The notes under the pieces: generated by a model | What the model was told of the DNA's origin: nothing | Databases searched by the model: none | The model's input: the letters and a program-made list of their open reading frames with translations, nothing else | In this document: positions 26,109 through 34,621 of the stretch, piece by piece | Numbering within the stretch: position 1 is the stretch's first letter | Layout of the letters: each line of letters begins with the position of its first letter | From: Polynucleobacter sphagniphilus | GTDB taxonomy: Bacteria > Pseudomonadota > Gammaproteobacteria > Burkholderiales > Burkholderiaceae | DNA: 64,000 bases | Direction: 5' to 3' | NCBI RefSeq assembly: GCF_001953355.1 | Contig: NZ_MPIY01000003.1 | Location: 62,001-126,000 of the forward strand | Program-made: the position numbers and the translations under genes

Positions 26109-27707
26109 TTAGAAGGAGCTCACTGCACCATCGCTACGCGGATCCCAGCCGCCTCGTAAAGTGCCAGAGGGCTCTCGAATGATGCAACCGGCGTGTCCTA
26201 CGGTTTCATCAAAGGCATCGAGCATCTCAATCTCATGGCCTAAGGCATGTAATTCTTTAGCAACCCATGGACTAAAGCGCGATTCAAGCTTGAGGCTATC
26301 GCTGGTTTGTCCCCAGGTGCGACCTAACAACCAACGAGGGCGGCTAATCGCATCTTGCGGGTCAAGACCATAAGTAGCGGTGCGTGTAAAGACTGCACAT
26401 TGTGTTTGGGGTTGGCCATCTCCACCCATCGTGCCGTAGACCATAGAGCGACCATCTTTGAATAACGCCATAGCGGGGTTGAGCGTATGAAATGGTTTGC
26501 GATAAGGCTCAAGGTGATTGAGTGTTTTTGGATCTAGGGAGAAACTGCAGCCGCGGTTCTGCCAATTAACACCAGATGTAGGTAGAACAATACCGGCACC
26601 AAACTCATGGTAAATGCTTTGAATAAATGAAACACAGTTACCCTGCCCATCAATGACTCCCATCCAGATGGTGTCAGCCGGACCTTTGCCTTGACCCCAT
26701 GGCAGTGCTCTTTCAGGATCAATATTTTTGGCTAGTTTTTTGAGGAAGGCGGGCGCTAAGAAATTTTGCGCATTGCGCTTCATATAGGCAGGATCAGTAA
26801 CAAATTGATCGCGAATTTTGAAGGCTTGTTTGGTAGCCTCAACGCAATGATGGACGTACTCGGCGCTATCCACTTTGAAGCGCTTGAGATTAAGTTGATC
26901 CAAAATTCCCAATATCATCAGCGAGACTAAACCTTGGGTTGGTGGGATCATGTTGTAGACATTACCCAGGCTATGCTTGAGCTCTAGCGGATCAATCAGT
27001 TTTGCTTGATGGCGCTGTAAGTCACTTAAACGCAAAGGGCTACCCAATTCAGTCAATTCTTTGGCGAGTAAGTCAGCCAGATCACCGCGGTAATAATCTT
27101 CCGTTCCTTTTCTGGCGATCTGGCGCAGGGTTTTAGCGAGGCGCTCTTGTTTGAAGATGCTGCCAACTTGGGGCGCTTTGCCGTCCACTAGAAAGGTTTC
27201 TGCAAATCCAGGAATGGGACTGAGTTCGGCCGTCTTTTTAGTAGTTAAGCTCGATTGGCTATGAGTGACTGGCACCCCTTTTTCTGCGTAATAGATTGCA
27301 TCAGCCAATAAACGGGAGAGTGGAATTTTTCCGCCCAAACCTTGTTTGGATAATTGATGTGCGGCACCCCATCCCGAGATGGTTCCGGCAACTGTATTGG
27401 CAGCAACCGCTCCACGAAACGGAATCGCCTTGGTAATACCGCGTTCTGCGTACCAGTTTTTTGTCGCTAGGCCAGCCGCTGCTCCACAGGCATCAATGCC
27501 ACCCATGGCTTTACCAGGGGAGTGCACCACCCAAAAGGAGTCGCCACCAATGGAATTCATATGTGGGTACACCACTGCAATAGTGGCTGCTGCCGCAACC
27601 ATGGCCTCAAGGGCATTACCACCTTCACGTAAAACTGCCAAAGCAGATTCAGATGCCAGGGAGTGGGGCGCTACGGCCATTCCACGAATACCCCATTTTT
27701 GTTGCAT
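26109..27707 (-). CDS. Gamma-glutamyltransferase family protein without signal peptide
   Basis: 532-residue Ntn-hydrolase of the GGT family. The expected self-cleavage and nucleophile threonine is Thr346 in ADTIWMGVIDGQGNCVS, in place of the usual TTHxSVVD wording, so the Thr is kept but the neighbouring Thr and His are changed. The conserved FHTLNPAM and TMGGDGQPQ (426-434) stretches bind substrate in the family, and the N-terminal half has GGNALEAMVAAAATIAVVYPHMNSIGGD. Unlike secreted GGT there is no signal peptide, pointing to a cytoplasmic enzyme acting on an imported compound. It is the last gene of the ABC importer-amidase operon, about 97 bases after the amidase with a stem-loop between. 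Substrate unknown. Confidence 0.87.
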   Translation of the reverse strand: MQQKWGIRGMAVAPHSLASESALAVLREGGNALEAMVAAAATIAVVYPHMNSIGGDSFWVVHSPGKAMGGIDACGAAAGLATKNWYAERGITKAIPFRGAVAANTVAGTISGWGAAHQLSKQGLGGKIPLSRLLADAIYYAEKGVPVTHSQSSLTTKKTAELSPIPGFAETFLVDGKAPQVGSIFKQERLAKTLRQIARKGTEDYYRGDLADLLAKELTELGSPLRLSDLQRHQAKLIDPLELKHSLGNVYNMIPPTQGLVSLMILGILDQLNLKRFKVDSAEYVHHCVEATKQAFKIRDQFVTDPAYMKRNAQNFLAPAFLKKLAKNIDPERALPWGQGKGPADTIWMGVIDGQGNCVSFIQSIYHEFGAGIVLPTSGVNWQNRGCSFSLDPKTLNHLEPYRKPFHTLNPAMALFKDGRSMVYGTMGGDGQPQTQCAVFTRTATYGLDPQDAISRPRWLLGRTWGQTSDSLKLESRFSPWVAKELHALGHEIEMLDAFDETVGHAGCIIREPSGTLRGGWDPRSDGAVSSF

Positions 27708-27758
27708 AGATTTCTCCGGATTGATTATTTTTTTAATTATCTCAATCCGATTATAGGG

Positions 27759-27796
27759 CTTCAGATCCGTGCCTTTAGGACCATTTGGATCTGAAG
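27759..27796. repeat. 10-bp perfect inverted repeat between the amidase and GGT-like genes
   Basis: CTTCAGATCC (27759-27768) and GGATCTGAAG (27787-27796) pair perfectly with an 18-base loop. In the leftward reading direction no T tract follows, so the element is probably an mRNA-stabilising or partially attenuating stem between two operon genes rather than a full terminator. Confidence 0.6.
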
Positions 27797-27804
27797 ATTT
27801 TTAA

Positions 27805-29112
27805 TTACTTGGCAAAAGCAATTTCTGCAAACTTAGCAATAGATAGGAGTTTGGCGTCCTCCTGGTATTGTCCAATCAATTGAATGCCTAAAGGCAAGCC
27901 ATTGCCTGATTTGGTAAAAGGAAGATTGATCGCAGGCATTCCCAAAAAGCTCCAGAGGGCGCAGAAAATGGGATCTCCAGTAGAGGTCAATCCCTTGGGC
28001 GCCTCGCCACTAGCTGGTACCGATAAGAATCCATCGTATTGTTCAAAAAATGCAGCAATAGATTGTTTTAATTCTATTTGTTTTGCGCGAGCAGCAAGAT
28101 AGGCTTCGGAAGAGTGCTTAGAGCCTCTGTCGGCTAAATCAATAATATGTTGGCTGAGGAGTTCCTTGTTCTCTTTGAGATGGGTTTCGTGAATCTGCGC
28201 TGCCTCGCAATCCATCATCAAGTTCATATCAGCTATGGCATCCCAGTATTGGGTTGGTAGCGTCAGCTCTTGGACAATAGCGCCTGCAGCGCGCAACCGA
28301 TCTGCTGCAGCATCGAGCGCTTGTTTTTGCTCTGCACTTAGCAGGTGATCGTGTGGAGTGACAATTTTTGCAATGCGAGGTGTTGCAAAAGGGGCGATAC
28401 CCGTTTTTTCGTTTAACACCAGATCGGGCAAAATAATTGCATCTTCTTCAGCCAGGCTGTCATTCTTGAGTAACTGAAAAGCCAGCGCCGCGTCATCAAC
28501 TGATCTGGTGAAAAACCCAATGTGATCGAGGGAGCCGGCTAGGGGGTGAGCCCCTTCGCGCGTTACAGCGCCAAAGCTAGCTTTGAATCCAACCACACCA
28601 CAAAAGGCAGCGGGACGCACAATGGATCCTTGCGTTTGTGATCCGAGTGCCAGAGGTACTATGCCGGCTGCCACGGATGCTGCTGAGCCGCTGGATGAGC
28701 CGCCAGGGGTATGTTCTGCATTCCAGGGATTCGTTGTGGGGCCAGGGTGGCGCCAAGCAAATTCAGTAGTGACAGTTTTGCCAAAAATCACACCGCCAAG
28801 CTGGCGAATTTTTGCAATGATGGGCGCATCCTCTTTGGGAATATTGCCCTTGTAAATTGGAGAGCCATTAGTAGTAGGGAACTGAGTTGTGGCAATAATA
28901 TCTTTGACGCCAACTGGAATACCGCTAAGTGGCCCCGGCTTAACTTCTTTAGCAAGATCTTCCAGTGAGCCTCTCACCAGAAATGCATGCAAACTGGGCT
29001 CTAAGAGATCAGCTTGGTCACAGCATTGTGACAATAGTTCGTGGGGGGTGAGCTCACCCGCTTGAATTTTGTTGCAAGCTTCTCTTAGGCCAGGTATTTT
29101 TTTCATATGCAT
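27805..29112 (-). CDS. Amidase signature family hydrolase
   Basis: 435-residue serine amidase. The Ser-Ser-Lys triad is recognisable: Lys70 in GIPVGVKDII, the glycine-serine-rich GGSSSGSAASVAAG at 137-150 containing the bridging serine, and the nucleophile Ser163 in SQTQGSIVRP. There is no signal peptide. It hydrolyses an amide to carboxylate and ammonia; relatives range from indoleacetamide hydrolase and AtzF to GatA-like enzymes, but the absence of gatB/gatC neighbours and the shorter length argue against GatA. It follows the importer's binding-protein gene after 53 bases holding a stem-loop, so the substrate is probably what the ABC system imports. Confidence 0.87.
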   Translation of the reverse strand: MHMKKIPGLREACNKIQAGELTPHELLSQCCDQADLLEPSLHAFLVRGSLEDLAKEVKPGPLSGIPVGVKDIIATTQFPTTNGSPIYKGNIPKEDAPIIAKIRQLGGVIFGKTVTTEFAWRHPGPTTNPWNAEHTPGGSSSGSAASVAAGIVPLALGSQTQGSIVRPAAFCGVVGFKASFGAVTREGAHPLAGSLDHIGFFTRSVDDAALAFQLLKNDSLAEEDAIILPDLVLNEKTGIAPFATPRIAKIVTPHDHLLSAEQKQALDAAADRLRAAGAIVQELTLPTQYWDAIADMNLMMDCEAAQIHETHLKENKELLSQHIIDLADRGSKHSSEAYLAARAKQIELKQSIAAFFEQYDGFLSVPASGEAPKGLTSTGDPIFCALWSFLGMPAINLPFTKSGNGLPLGIQLIGQYQEDAKLLSIAKFAEIAFAK

Positions 29113-29130
29113 CGATGTCTTATGGTTGTT

Positions 29131-29159
29131 TGTTTAGGCAGTCTAAGACCGCCTAAACA
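29131..29159. repeat. Strong stem-loop between the binding-protein and amidase genes
   Basis: TGTTTAGGC (29131-29139) pairs perfectly with GCCTAAACA (29151-29159); inside, GTC and GAC extend the stem around a TAA loop with one A-C mismatch. It lies directly behind the stop of the substrate-binding-protein gene. No T tract follows in the leftward direction, so it fits a 3-prime stabiliser that raises binding-protein output over downstream genes. Confidence 0.65.
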
Positions 29160-29165
29160 GATTGA

Positions 29166-30140
29166 TTACTTCAATGTTAATGCGTTCTTGATATAGGTTT
29201 GATTGATGAAGGTGTCATAAGCTGGTTGCTCCTTCAGATTTCCAAGTGCAATTTGGGTTTCCATTGCAATCTTTAGCGCTTGTGGCGTGATTTGTACGCT
29301 CTTAGGGAACACATTCTCACTCATCATGCGGTTCACTGCATTTTCAACAACCTGAGGGTCTTGTGAAGGAAACTCTTTCTTGGCGATTTCAATTGCGCCT
29401 TTGGGGTCTTTGGCCATATAACGCAGCGCCACTTCCATGCCATTAACCATTCTTTGGGCAACTACTGGATCGACTGTTTTCATAGCGGTAATTGACGAGA
29501 AGGCATAAGGACCATAGGTTTTTGGAAAGCCTAAGACAACTTTCATGCCCTTGATCGCAACTTGATCCAAGCCTGGCTCATATAGGACGGCTACCTTAGC
29601 TTGTCCACCTAGTAAGGCTGCTGGCTCGGTACCGAGAGGTACTTGGATCATATCAATATCGGTTTTCTCATTCATGCCATTTTCTTTAAGCAACTTCAGA
29701 AATAAAGATGTGCTGGTTGTTGGCATGAGGCCGGTGACTACTTTTTGACCCTTGATATCCTTGATTGAAGTGAATTTGACATCTGGTGCAGTAGCAATCC
29801 AAACTGCTGCGCCATTGACTGCATTGCTAATAATTCCCACGTTAGCACCTTTGGACGCTGCTATCGCAGTCCACTCTGGACCATGAATGGAGAACTGTGA
29901 GCTACCAGACAAAACAGAGGATAGTGCTGCAGTTGGGGAGCCAGCAGTTTCTTTAATCACGCTCAAACCCTGATCCTGGAAGAAGCCTTTATCAATCGCC
30001 ACATATAAGGGCAAATACAGCATTGACTGAAAAGCCTGAGAGATCGTGACGGTCTTCACTTCTGCTGATGCCGATAGTGAAGTCATGCCGATTCCCGCTG
30101 CTAATGCGATAGTGCTTAATTTCTTAAAGATGGATTGCAT
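29166..30140 (-). CDS. ABC transporter substrate-binding protein (NMT1/SsuA/TauA type)
   Basis: 324-residue periplasmic binding protein, started at the ATG at 30140 because GGAGG lies 8 bases upstream; an upstream in-frame ATG at 30155 overlaps that site. The signal peptide ends near LSASA (residue 26). The mature sequence FQSMLYLPLYVAIDKGFFQDQGLSV and the later GSPTAALSSVLSGSSQFSI are the hallmarks of the NMT1/THI5-like, nitrate/sulfonate/taurine binding family. With the permease and ATPase upstream and amidase plus GGT-like enzyme downstream it defines a small-molecule uptake and hydrolysis operon. The ligand is unknown; an amide- or glutamyl-containing compound is the reasonable inference. 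Confidence 0.88.
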   Translation of the reverse strand: MQSIFKKLSTIALAAGIGMTSLSASAEVKTVTISQAFQSMLYLPLYVAIDKGFFQDQGLSVIKETAGSPTAALSSVLSGSSQFSIHGPEWTAIAASKGANVGIISNAVNGAAVWIATAPDVKFTSIKDIKGQKVVTGLMPTTSTSLFLKLLKENGMNEKTDIDMIQVPLGTEPAALLGGQAKVAVLYEPGLDQVAIKGMKVVLGFPKTYGPYAFSSITAMKTVDPVVAQRMVNGMEVALRYMAKDPKGAIEIAKKEFPSQDPQVVENAVNRMMSENVFPKSVQITPQALKIAMETQIALGNLKEQPAYDTFINQTYIKNALTLK

Positions 30141-30167
30141 TTGTAATACCTCCAATGAGTTAATAAA

Positions 30168-30985
30168 TTACATTCGAATTTGGGTGCGTCCGTTATCAGA
30201 GCGCCAAGGGAACATCCATTTTTCCAGTGCATCAATCGCGTGATAGAGAAAGAAGCCAACAATCATTAGCATGAAGAGGCCAACCCATACTGAATTGAGC
30301 TCATATAGACTTGAAGCGTTATAAATCATGTGACCTAAGCCAGCTTTCGAGGAGATAAACTCACCCACGACTGCACCAACCAAGCCAAAGCCCACATTAA
30401 TTCTGAAGTTAGAAACAATCACCGGCATTGAAGAGGGCGCAATGACTTCAAAAAATATTTGATGCTTATTACCGCCCATTGAAAACAATAGTGATTGCAG
30501 ATCTTTATCAGCATCCTTGGTTGCCTGGTGGGCTGCAATGAGTGCAATGATTGCTGTCATCGAAACCACCAATACAACCTTAGCTCCCAATCCCGTTCCA
30601 AACCAGAGCAATATGATTGGTGCAAGGGCAATTTTGGGAACGCTATTAATAGCCACTATGAATGGTTCTGTAATTTGTGCGGCCCATTTTGAGTACCAAA
30701 GGGAGAGTCCCAGTGCCGTACCAATGATGGTGCCGATCACAAAACCAAGCAGTGCTTCCCAAAGGGTATAGCCTGTATCAATAAAGATGGAGTAGTTCAG
30801 CACACTTGCAACAAAACATTTCCAAATACCTGCTGGCGTTCCCACTAGGAATTCTGAAATAAATCCAAGCTCAGCTCCCAGCTGCCAAGCAGCACAAAAA
30901 AAAGAACTACAGAAAGTAATTGGATAAATGATTTGCCTGTGCCGCTATTAAGCCAAGAACTTAGCAAGGATGGTTTTGAGTTCAT
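30168..30985 (-). pseudogene. ABC transporter permease, frameshifted at a T8 tract
   Basis: A permease of the SsuC/TauC type broken by one missing base. The natural start is ATG 30985-30983, overlapping the ATPase stop by four bases (ATGA). From there 30 codons read in frame to VVLFF, then the frame ends at a stop near 30846. The rest of the protein (helices, and the EAA-type loop around IAPSSMPVIVSNFRINVGFGL) is open in another frame from about 30845 to 30168, starting GTPAGIWKCF. The switch occurs at an A8 run on the plus strand (30896-30903). If the run had nine bases the reading would continue CAAWQLGAELGF into the main frame and give a normal 272-residue permease. The intact gene length and undamaged remainder suggest very recent mutation, slippage rescue or a consensus error. 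Confidence 0.85.
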
Positions 30986-31770
30986 ACTGAAGCATCCTTT
31001 TTGGTTTGAATATCTAACTCAGAACAGAGTAAGTTGAAGTACTCAGAAAAGTTTTTATGAGCCCTTGCATCAATTGGGGATGTACGCTCTATTTCTATTT
31101 CATGTACATTTTTTACGGTAGTGGGTCTGCCACTTAACGCAACAACACGCTTGGATAGGGCTACTGCTTCATCAATATCGTGCGTCACTAGGATGACTGT
31201 CTTTTTAAAGGTAGCAACAGCCTCAAGTAAGACGCTCTCTAAATACAATCGAGTTTGATAATCAAGTGCAGAAAAAGGTTCATCTAATAGAAGGATATCC
31301 GGATCCATTAGCAAGGTTCTGATCAGGGCAACCCGTTGACGCATCCCACCAGAAAGGGTTTGAGGGTAAGATTTTTCAAATCCAGATAGACCAAAAGTAG
31401 ATAGATATTCTCTGGCCATATCAACTGCCCGGGGCCCATCTTCCCCTCGCACTTTTAGCCCCAGTAAAACGTTATCAAGCACTGTTTTCCAGGGAAAAAG
31501 TAGGTCTTTTTGCATCATGTAGCCAATACGACCCCGCAGACTGGTGGTTTTTTCACCTCTATATATAAGAGACCCCTGATCTGCCTCTAGTAAGCCGGCA
31601 ATAATATTAAAAATAGTCGATTTACCGCAGCCGCTTGGTCCAATGATGCTGACAAAGTCTTGCTCGTGGACATCAAATGTCAGGCCGCTAAGCACCTCAA
31701 CAGGCCCCGACTTCGAGCTGAAGGATTTATGAATCCCGTTAATAGAGAGTTGAATAGCTTGATTAGTCAT
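30982..31770 (-). CDS. ABC transporter ATP-binding protein (SsuB/TauB-like)
   Basis: 262-residue ATPase of the nitrate/sulfonate/taurine importer group. Walker A is GPSGCGKST at 44-52, the signature is LSGGMRQR at 139-146, and Walker B is ILLLDEP at 159-165, with the H-loop in LVTHDIDEA. It is the first gene of the operon and overlaps the permease start by four bases, so stoichiometry with the permease is translationally coupled. The preceding 235 bases up to the divergent AtoE-like gene should hold its promoter; I could not assign clear boxes. Confidence 0.92.
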   Translation of the reverse strand: MTNQAIQLSINGIHKSFSSKSGPVEVLSGLTFDVHEQDFVSIIGPSGCGKSTIFNIIAGLLEADQGSLIYRGEKTTSLRGRIGYMMQKDLLFPWKTVLDNVLLGLKVRGEDGPRAVDMAREYLSTFGLSGFEKSYPQTLSGGMRQRVALIRTLLMDPDILLLDEPFSALDYQTRLYLESVLLEAVATFKKTVILVTHDIDEAVALSKRVVALSGRPTTVKNVHEIEIERTSPIDARAHKNFSEYFNLLCSELDIQTKKDASV

Positions 31771-32005
31771 GTCTTTAATGGCGATCTAAATTGGTGCGAA
31801 GTAGGTAGTAATACTTACATTCTTAGTTCAGGCCAAAGTAGGGGAGGATTTTTTTATGGTGCAGCAATGCATCAATTTGGTATTTCCTGAACCAAGGTGG
31901 GGCTTTCCTGAGTGAGAGCCTCTTTGGGCACTCATTTTTACCTTAGGCGATAATTGCCTCTGATGAGCATTTTTGTTGGAATTTGATAAAAAAGTACGGA
32001 GATAT

Positions 32006-33421
32006 ATGAGTAATTCAATTGAGAATAGTTTTTTTGCGCGATTTGCCATTCGCTGCGCAAACTGGGCTGAGCGTTGGTTCCCGGACTCCTGGGTATTTGC
32101 CGTAGTTGCTGTCATCGTTGTGGCCTTAGCCACGCTATACATTGGCGCCACCCCAAGCGATGCGGCCATGGCTTTCGGTAATGGCTTTTGGACTCTCATT
32201 CCTTTCACTATGCAAATGGCTTTTGTGGTGATTGGTGGCTATGTAGTTGCTAGCTCACCACCGGCAACTAAGCTAATTGAAAAAATGGCCAAAATTCCTA
32301 AAAATGGTCGTTCCGCCGTTTGCTGGGTCGCAGGTATTTCGATGGCAGCTTCTTTGTTGAACTGGGGTCTCTCTTTGGTTTTCGGTGGTTTACTGGTAAG
32401 GGCCTTGGCACGACGGACTGATTTGAAGATGGACTATCGTGCTGCAGGCGCTGCTGCTTATTTAGGCCTCGGCGCTGTTTGGGCGCTTGGTTTGTCATCT
32501 TCGGCCGCTCAACTACAGGCCAATCCAGCTAGCTTGCCACCATCTGTGTTGGCAATTACAGGCGTTATCCCCTTTACTGAAACTATTTTCTTATGGCAGT
32601 CTGGCGTTTTGCTCGCTGCATTGTTTATTGTTTCTTTGATTGTGTCTTATGTTTCAGCGCCCGGGCCTCAGGCTGCTCGTGATGCCGCTGGTTGCGGTGT
32701 TGATGTGAGCTTGCCTCCTCCTAAGCTGGCTGAGCGCACCCGTCCTGGGGAGTGGTTGGAATACAGCCCGCTATTAATTATTTTGCTGGCCTTGTTGGCT
32801 GCAGGCTGGTTGTATAACGAGTTCACTACCAAGCCTTTTATTACGGCGATTTCTGGTCTCAATACCTATAACTTCCTATTTATCATGGTTGGTGCTTTGC
32901 TGCATTGGCGTCCAAGAAGTTTCTTGGATGCGGTTTCAAAAGCAGTTCCAACGACTACGGGTGTATTGATTCAGTTTCCTTTGTATGGTTCGATTGCCGC
33001 TTTGATGACCCAAGTAAAAGGGGTTGATGCGCATACCTTGTCTGCGCATATCTCTGATTTCTTTGTGCATATTGCATCGCATGACAGCTATGCCATCATC
33101 ATGAGTATTTACTCTGCAGTTCTGGGCTTCTTCATTCCATCGGGTGGCGGCAAGTGGATTATTGAGGCGCCTTATGTCATGCAAGTGGCTAATGACTTGC
33201 AATATCACTTGGGTTGGGCTGTGCAGATCTACAACGCTGCTGAAGCATTGCCAAACTTGATTAATCCGTTTTATATGTTGCCTTTGTTGGGCATCTTGGG
33301 AATCAAGGCACGTGAGGTGATTGGTTTCTCATTTGTACAGTTGCTAGTGCATACACCTTTGGTGCTGTTCTTGTTGTGGATGCTGGGTAACACCTTGGCT
33401 TATATCCCACCGATGCATTAA
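32006..33421 (+). CDS. atoE: Short-chain fatty acid transporter, AtoE family
   Basis: About 471-residue, 12-helix membrane protein started at ATG 32006, which has GGAG 6 bases upstream; an in-frame ATG at 31973 adds eleven residues without such a site. The AtoE/TIGR00366 family is recognised by ERWFPDSWVFAVVAVIVV, GNGFWTLIPFTMQMAFVV, GLSSSAAQLQANPASLP and FFIPSGGGKWIIEAPYV. E. coli AtoE takes up short-chain fatty acids such as acetoacetate and butyrate. The 2-hydroxy-3-oxopropionate-reductase-like gene follows after 45 bases in the same direction, suggesting co-transcription and a C3-C4 acid substrate. Confidence 0.87.
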   Translation: MSNSIENSFFARFAIRCANWAERWFPDSWVFAVVAVIVVALATLYIGATPSDAAMAFGNGFWTLIPFTMQMAFVVIGGYVVASSPPATKLIEKMAKIPKNGRSAVCWVAGISMAASLLNWGLSLVFGGLLVRALARRTDLKMDYRAAGAAAYLGLGAVWALGLSSSAAQLQANPASLPPSVLAITGVIPFTETIFLWQSGVLLAALFIVSLIVSYVSAPGPQAARDAAGCGVDVSLPPPKLAERTRPGEWLEYSPLLIILLALLAAGWLYNEFTTKPFITAISGLNTYNFLFIMVGALLHWRPRSFLDAVSKAVPTTTGVLIQFPLYGSIAALMTQVKGVDAHTLSAHISDFFVHIASHDSYAIIMSIYSAVLGFFIPSGGGKWIIEAPYVMQVANDLQYHLGWAVQIYNAAEALPNLINPFYMLPLLGILGIKAREVIGFSFVQLLVHTPLVLFLLWMLGNTLAYIPPMH

Positions 33422-33466
33422 TACTTAAAACATATTGATTTAATACATATTAAAAAGAGATGAATA

Positions 33467-34369
33467 ATGAGTGAAAAATTAAAACTAGGATTTGTTGGAC
33501 TTGGCATCATGGGTGCTCCAATGGCATCTCATTTGATTAAGGCGGGTCATGAAGTTTATGTAGCCACTCGCAGCAAAGTAGCCCCAGAAATTGCAGCATC
33601 GAGTGCAATTGTTTGTGCTAATCCACAAGAAGTTGCCAAGCAGGCGGATATTATTTTCCTGATGCTGCCTGATACCCCAGATGTGGAGCGCGTATTACTT
33701 GGTGAGCATGGTGTGGCAGCGGGCCTCACCAAAGGCAAGACAGTGGTGGATATGAGTTCAATTTCCCCGATTGCCACTAAAGAGTTTGCTAAAAAAATCA
33801 ATGCATTAGGGTGTGACTACTTAGATGCGCCTGTATCAGGCGGACAAGTGGGTGCTCAAAATGCCACGCTTTCAATTATGGTTGGTGGTGATGAGGCAGT
33901 ATTTAACAAAGTGAAGCCTGTCTTTGAGTTAATGGGTAAAAACATTAACTTAGTTGGTGGCAATGGCGATGGTCAAACTGCAAAAGTGGCTAATCAAATT
34001 ATTGTTGCTCTTAATATCGAGGCAGTAGCTGAAGCCCTGCTGTTTGCAGCCAAAGCGGGCGCAGATCCAGCCAAGGTTCGCCAAGCATTAATGGGCGGCT
34101 TTGCAAGTTCCAAGATCTTGGAGGTGCATGGTGAACGCATGGTGAAGCGCACGTTTGATCCTGGTTTCCGTATTGAGTTGCATCAGAAGGATTTAAATCT
34201 AGCTCTTGAGAGCGCTAGATCACTTGGGGTATCGTTGCCAAATACGGCAACCGCCCAAGCCCTCTTTAGTTCTTGCGTAGCCCATGGCGGTAAGGCGTGG
34301 GATCACTCTGCAATGGTGAAGGCCCTAGAAGGCATGGCTAACTTTGAAGTCGGGCAAAAGGCTGACTAA
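33467..34369 (+). CDS. garR: 2-hydroxy-3-oxopropionate reductase (tartronate semialdehyde reductase) family
   Basis: 300-residue beta-hydroxyacid dehydrogenase. The Rossmann motif GFVGLGIMGAPMASHLIKAG starts at residue 8, the substrate-binding DAPVSGGQVGA motif at 120, and the catalytic Lys173 lies in GQTAKVANQ. These features fit GarR/GlxR, which reduces tartronate semialdehyde to D-glycerate; 3-hydroxyisobutyrate dehydrogenases share the fold and cannot be excluded. It lies behind the AtoE-like transporter and ends at an intrinsic terminator. A glyoxylate carboligase gene, the usual partner, is not in this window. Confidence 0.87.
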   Translation: MSEKLKLGFVGLGIMGAPMASHLIKAGHEVYVATRSKVAPEIAASSAIVCANPQEVAKQADIIFLMLPDTPDVERVLLGEHGVAAGLTKGKTVVDMSSISPIATKEFAKKINALGCDYLDAPVSGGQVGAQNATLSIMVGGDEAVFNKVKPVFELMGKNINLVGGNGDGQTAKVANQIIVALNIEAVAEALLFAAKAGADPAKVRQALMGGFASSKILEVHGERMVKRTFDPGFRIELHQKDLNLALESARSLGVSLPNTATAQALFSSCVAHGGKAWDHSAMVKALEGMANFEVGQKAD

Positions 34370-34423
34370 AGCCCGAGTGTATTTATTGCAGTGCAATACA
34401 CTAATAGCAGCAATAGTGTTCAG

Positions 34424-34450
34424 AGCCTCATCTACGATGGGGCTTTTTTA
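34424..34450 (+). terminator. Intrinsic terminator after garR
   Basis: AGCCTCATC (34424-34432) pairs with GATGGGGCT (34436-34444, one T-G pair) around the loop TAC, followed by a T6 tract. It closes the atoE-garR transcript. Confidence 0.85.
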
Positions 34451-34524
34451 TTGCCTAGGTGTTTTCGCTAGGAGTTGATGTGAATCAATTGCTTTTTTAT
34501 TTCTACTTGATCTAATGACTCGAC

Positions 34525-34545
34525 GACTTTCGTAATAACGAAGTC
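34525..34545. promoter_or_regulatory. Imperfect inverted repeat upstream of kdgT, possible operator
   Basis: GACTTTCGT (34525-34533) and ACGAAGTC (34538-34545) are reverse complements apart from one extra T, separated by AATA. It lies 76 bases before the kdgT start in the gap behind the garR terminator. Half-site form and location suit a dimeric repressor such as KdgR, but the sequence is not a recognised consensus. Confidence 0.4.
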
Positions 34546-34621
34546 AAAAATAACTAATTACATATGGCAATCATGCCAGCGAGAGACAGGGCGGCTTATT
34601 GGCTGCTACAGAAAGGTAGAG

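Noticed and set aside
27805..29112. GatA subunit of the tRNA amidotransferase
   Set aside because: Amidase motifs are shared, but there is no gatB/gatC and the gene sits in an importer operon.
30846..30990. A separate small membrane peptide starting MNSKPSLLSS
   Set aside because: It is the first 30 residues of the frameshifted permease, not a stand-alone gene; its start overlaps the ATPase stop as expected for the permease.
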